Translations under genes and position numbers: made by a program
The notes under the pieces: generated by a model
What the model saw: the letters and a program-made list of their open reading frames with translations, nothing else
What the model was told of the DNA's origin: nothing
Databases searched by the model: none
Source: Acanthopleura granulata
Taxonomy: Eukaryota > Mollusca > Polyplacophora > Chitonida > Chitonidae
Assembly: GCA_016165875.1 (NCBI GenBank)
Contig: JABBOT010000001.1
Coordinates: 43,638,847 to 43,702,846 of the forward strand
Length of the DNA stretch: 64,000 nt
Direction: 5' to 3'
Part shown: positions 63,251-64,000 of the stretch, piece after piece
How the letters are laid out: the number at the start of each line of letters is the position of its first letter
Position numbering within the stretch: the stretch's first letter is position 1

Positions 63251-64000
63251 TATTTGCAAGTGAAACACAATACAAGTTCTCGAGTATACATGTAGTTATG
63301 TAAGTGGTCAAAGACCTTTCACAAGGCCTTGGTGACAATAAGTGTGTGACAGTTCTTGTGCGGCCATTTGTGCCGTCTTCTGTTCGTTGAAGACCTTTTG
63401 TCTTCCCCCACTGTGGAAAACATTGTGTGTATAAGCATCATTTCCTTTTTCTACCGTATGTGAGTTCTTGTAAAAAAATTTTTGAAAGAGAAATGCCTTG
63501 TTAAATGTCCCTAAAAGTAGTGGTAATGGGAACTGTGAGCATTGGAACTTGGTCGATGCATGGATGCTGTACTCTCAGTCTGACCACACAGTTGTATTTC
63601 ATTTTCTGAATACAGGACTGTTACATGTAACAAACCATCATTTAGAGATCCAGATCAAATCCATGTACATGTGATGTGAATGTAATGTGGCTACTACATA
63701 CATAAGTTTTGAAGTGAATGACTTGTATTTCCCCATTTACTTGCAAATGCCCATGACATACATGGAAGTCTTAACTTTCCTAAACTTTAATATATTTGTT
63801 GGTAATGTTGGTAACAGGATTTGCATTATGCTTTATAGTGTCAAGTACTTGTATCAATAGCATCTAGATGTGAAAGTTTGTGTCCATAGTGTTAAGAATG
63901 ATCTATATCCCCTTTACATGTATACATAATGAGTAATATCTGGTCTGGTCTATTGATACAGCATTTATGTGCATGTTTGAAGGTATGGGTCATGTAAAAT

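Larger units (their letters stand above)
35510..64000 (+). other. PPFIA: Liprin-alpha intron 1, at least 28.5 kb
   Basis: No sequence resembling the next liprin exon (the conserved ISELKAERNNTRLLLEHLEC region) appears up to the right edge. The intron holds SINE copies near 39560, 49740, 52460, 58755 and 63080, a 33-bp minisatellite (48447-48593), dispersed repeats (42057, 43348 and 50053), microsatellites (59637, 63018) and very frequent TACATGTA motifs. Long first introns are usual for liprin genes and may carry enhancers. I cannot identify any by eye. Confidence 0.8.

Overview
This is a window of animal nuclear DNA, AT-rich and intron-rich. It looks like a marine invertebrate, most probably a mollusc or another spiralian. 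Three genes can be read exon by exon with GT-AG splice sites, and the spaces between are filled with tRNA-derived SINEs ending in (AAAT)n tails, minisatellites and a decayed DNA transposon. The species assignment is inference from general character, not from a marker gene.

Layout. (1) 1-2800, minus strand: the 5' end of an unidentified proline-rich scaffold-like protein (start codon at 612-610), with a probable non-coding first exon ending at 2735. (2) 2857-14499, plus strand: a complete five-exon gene for ribosomal protein eL27 (RPL27A), 148 residues. It shares a compact divergent promoter with gene 1. Its third intron starts with degenerate copies of its own exon 3 end. Its 6-kb last intron carries a 69-bp tandem repeat and a dead pogo/Tigger-like element with intact ends. 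(3) 14.5-29.8 kb: no convincing gene. It holds a 102-bp duplication, a 36-bp minisatellite (16.76-17.1 kb) and a 4.3-kb cluster of nested tandem repeats (20.1-24.4 kb) with a TATA-like site at its right edge pointing into it. (4) 29.86-34.75 kb, minus strand: a complete five-exon TMEM183 gene, 361 residues. (5) 35.27 kb to the right end, plus strand: the first coding exon of liprin-alpha (PPFIA family). The remaining 28.5 kb reads as one very long first intron with SINEs, a near-perfect 33-bp minisatellite and very many TACATGTA palindromes.

TMEM183 and liprin-alpha are head to head, 518 bp apart between start codons. From memory, human TMEM183A and PPFIA4 are neighbours on chromosome 1q32, so the linkage may be ancient although the relative orientation differs. 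The strongest unusual signals are the repeat-copied splice donor in RPL27A, the 20-24 kb repeat cluster with its inward promoter-like site, and the paired divergent promoters. No CRISPR array, operon or new enzymatic system is present.
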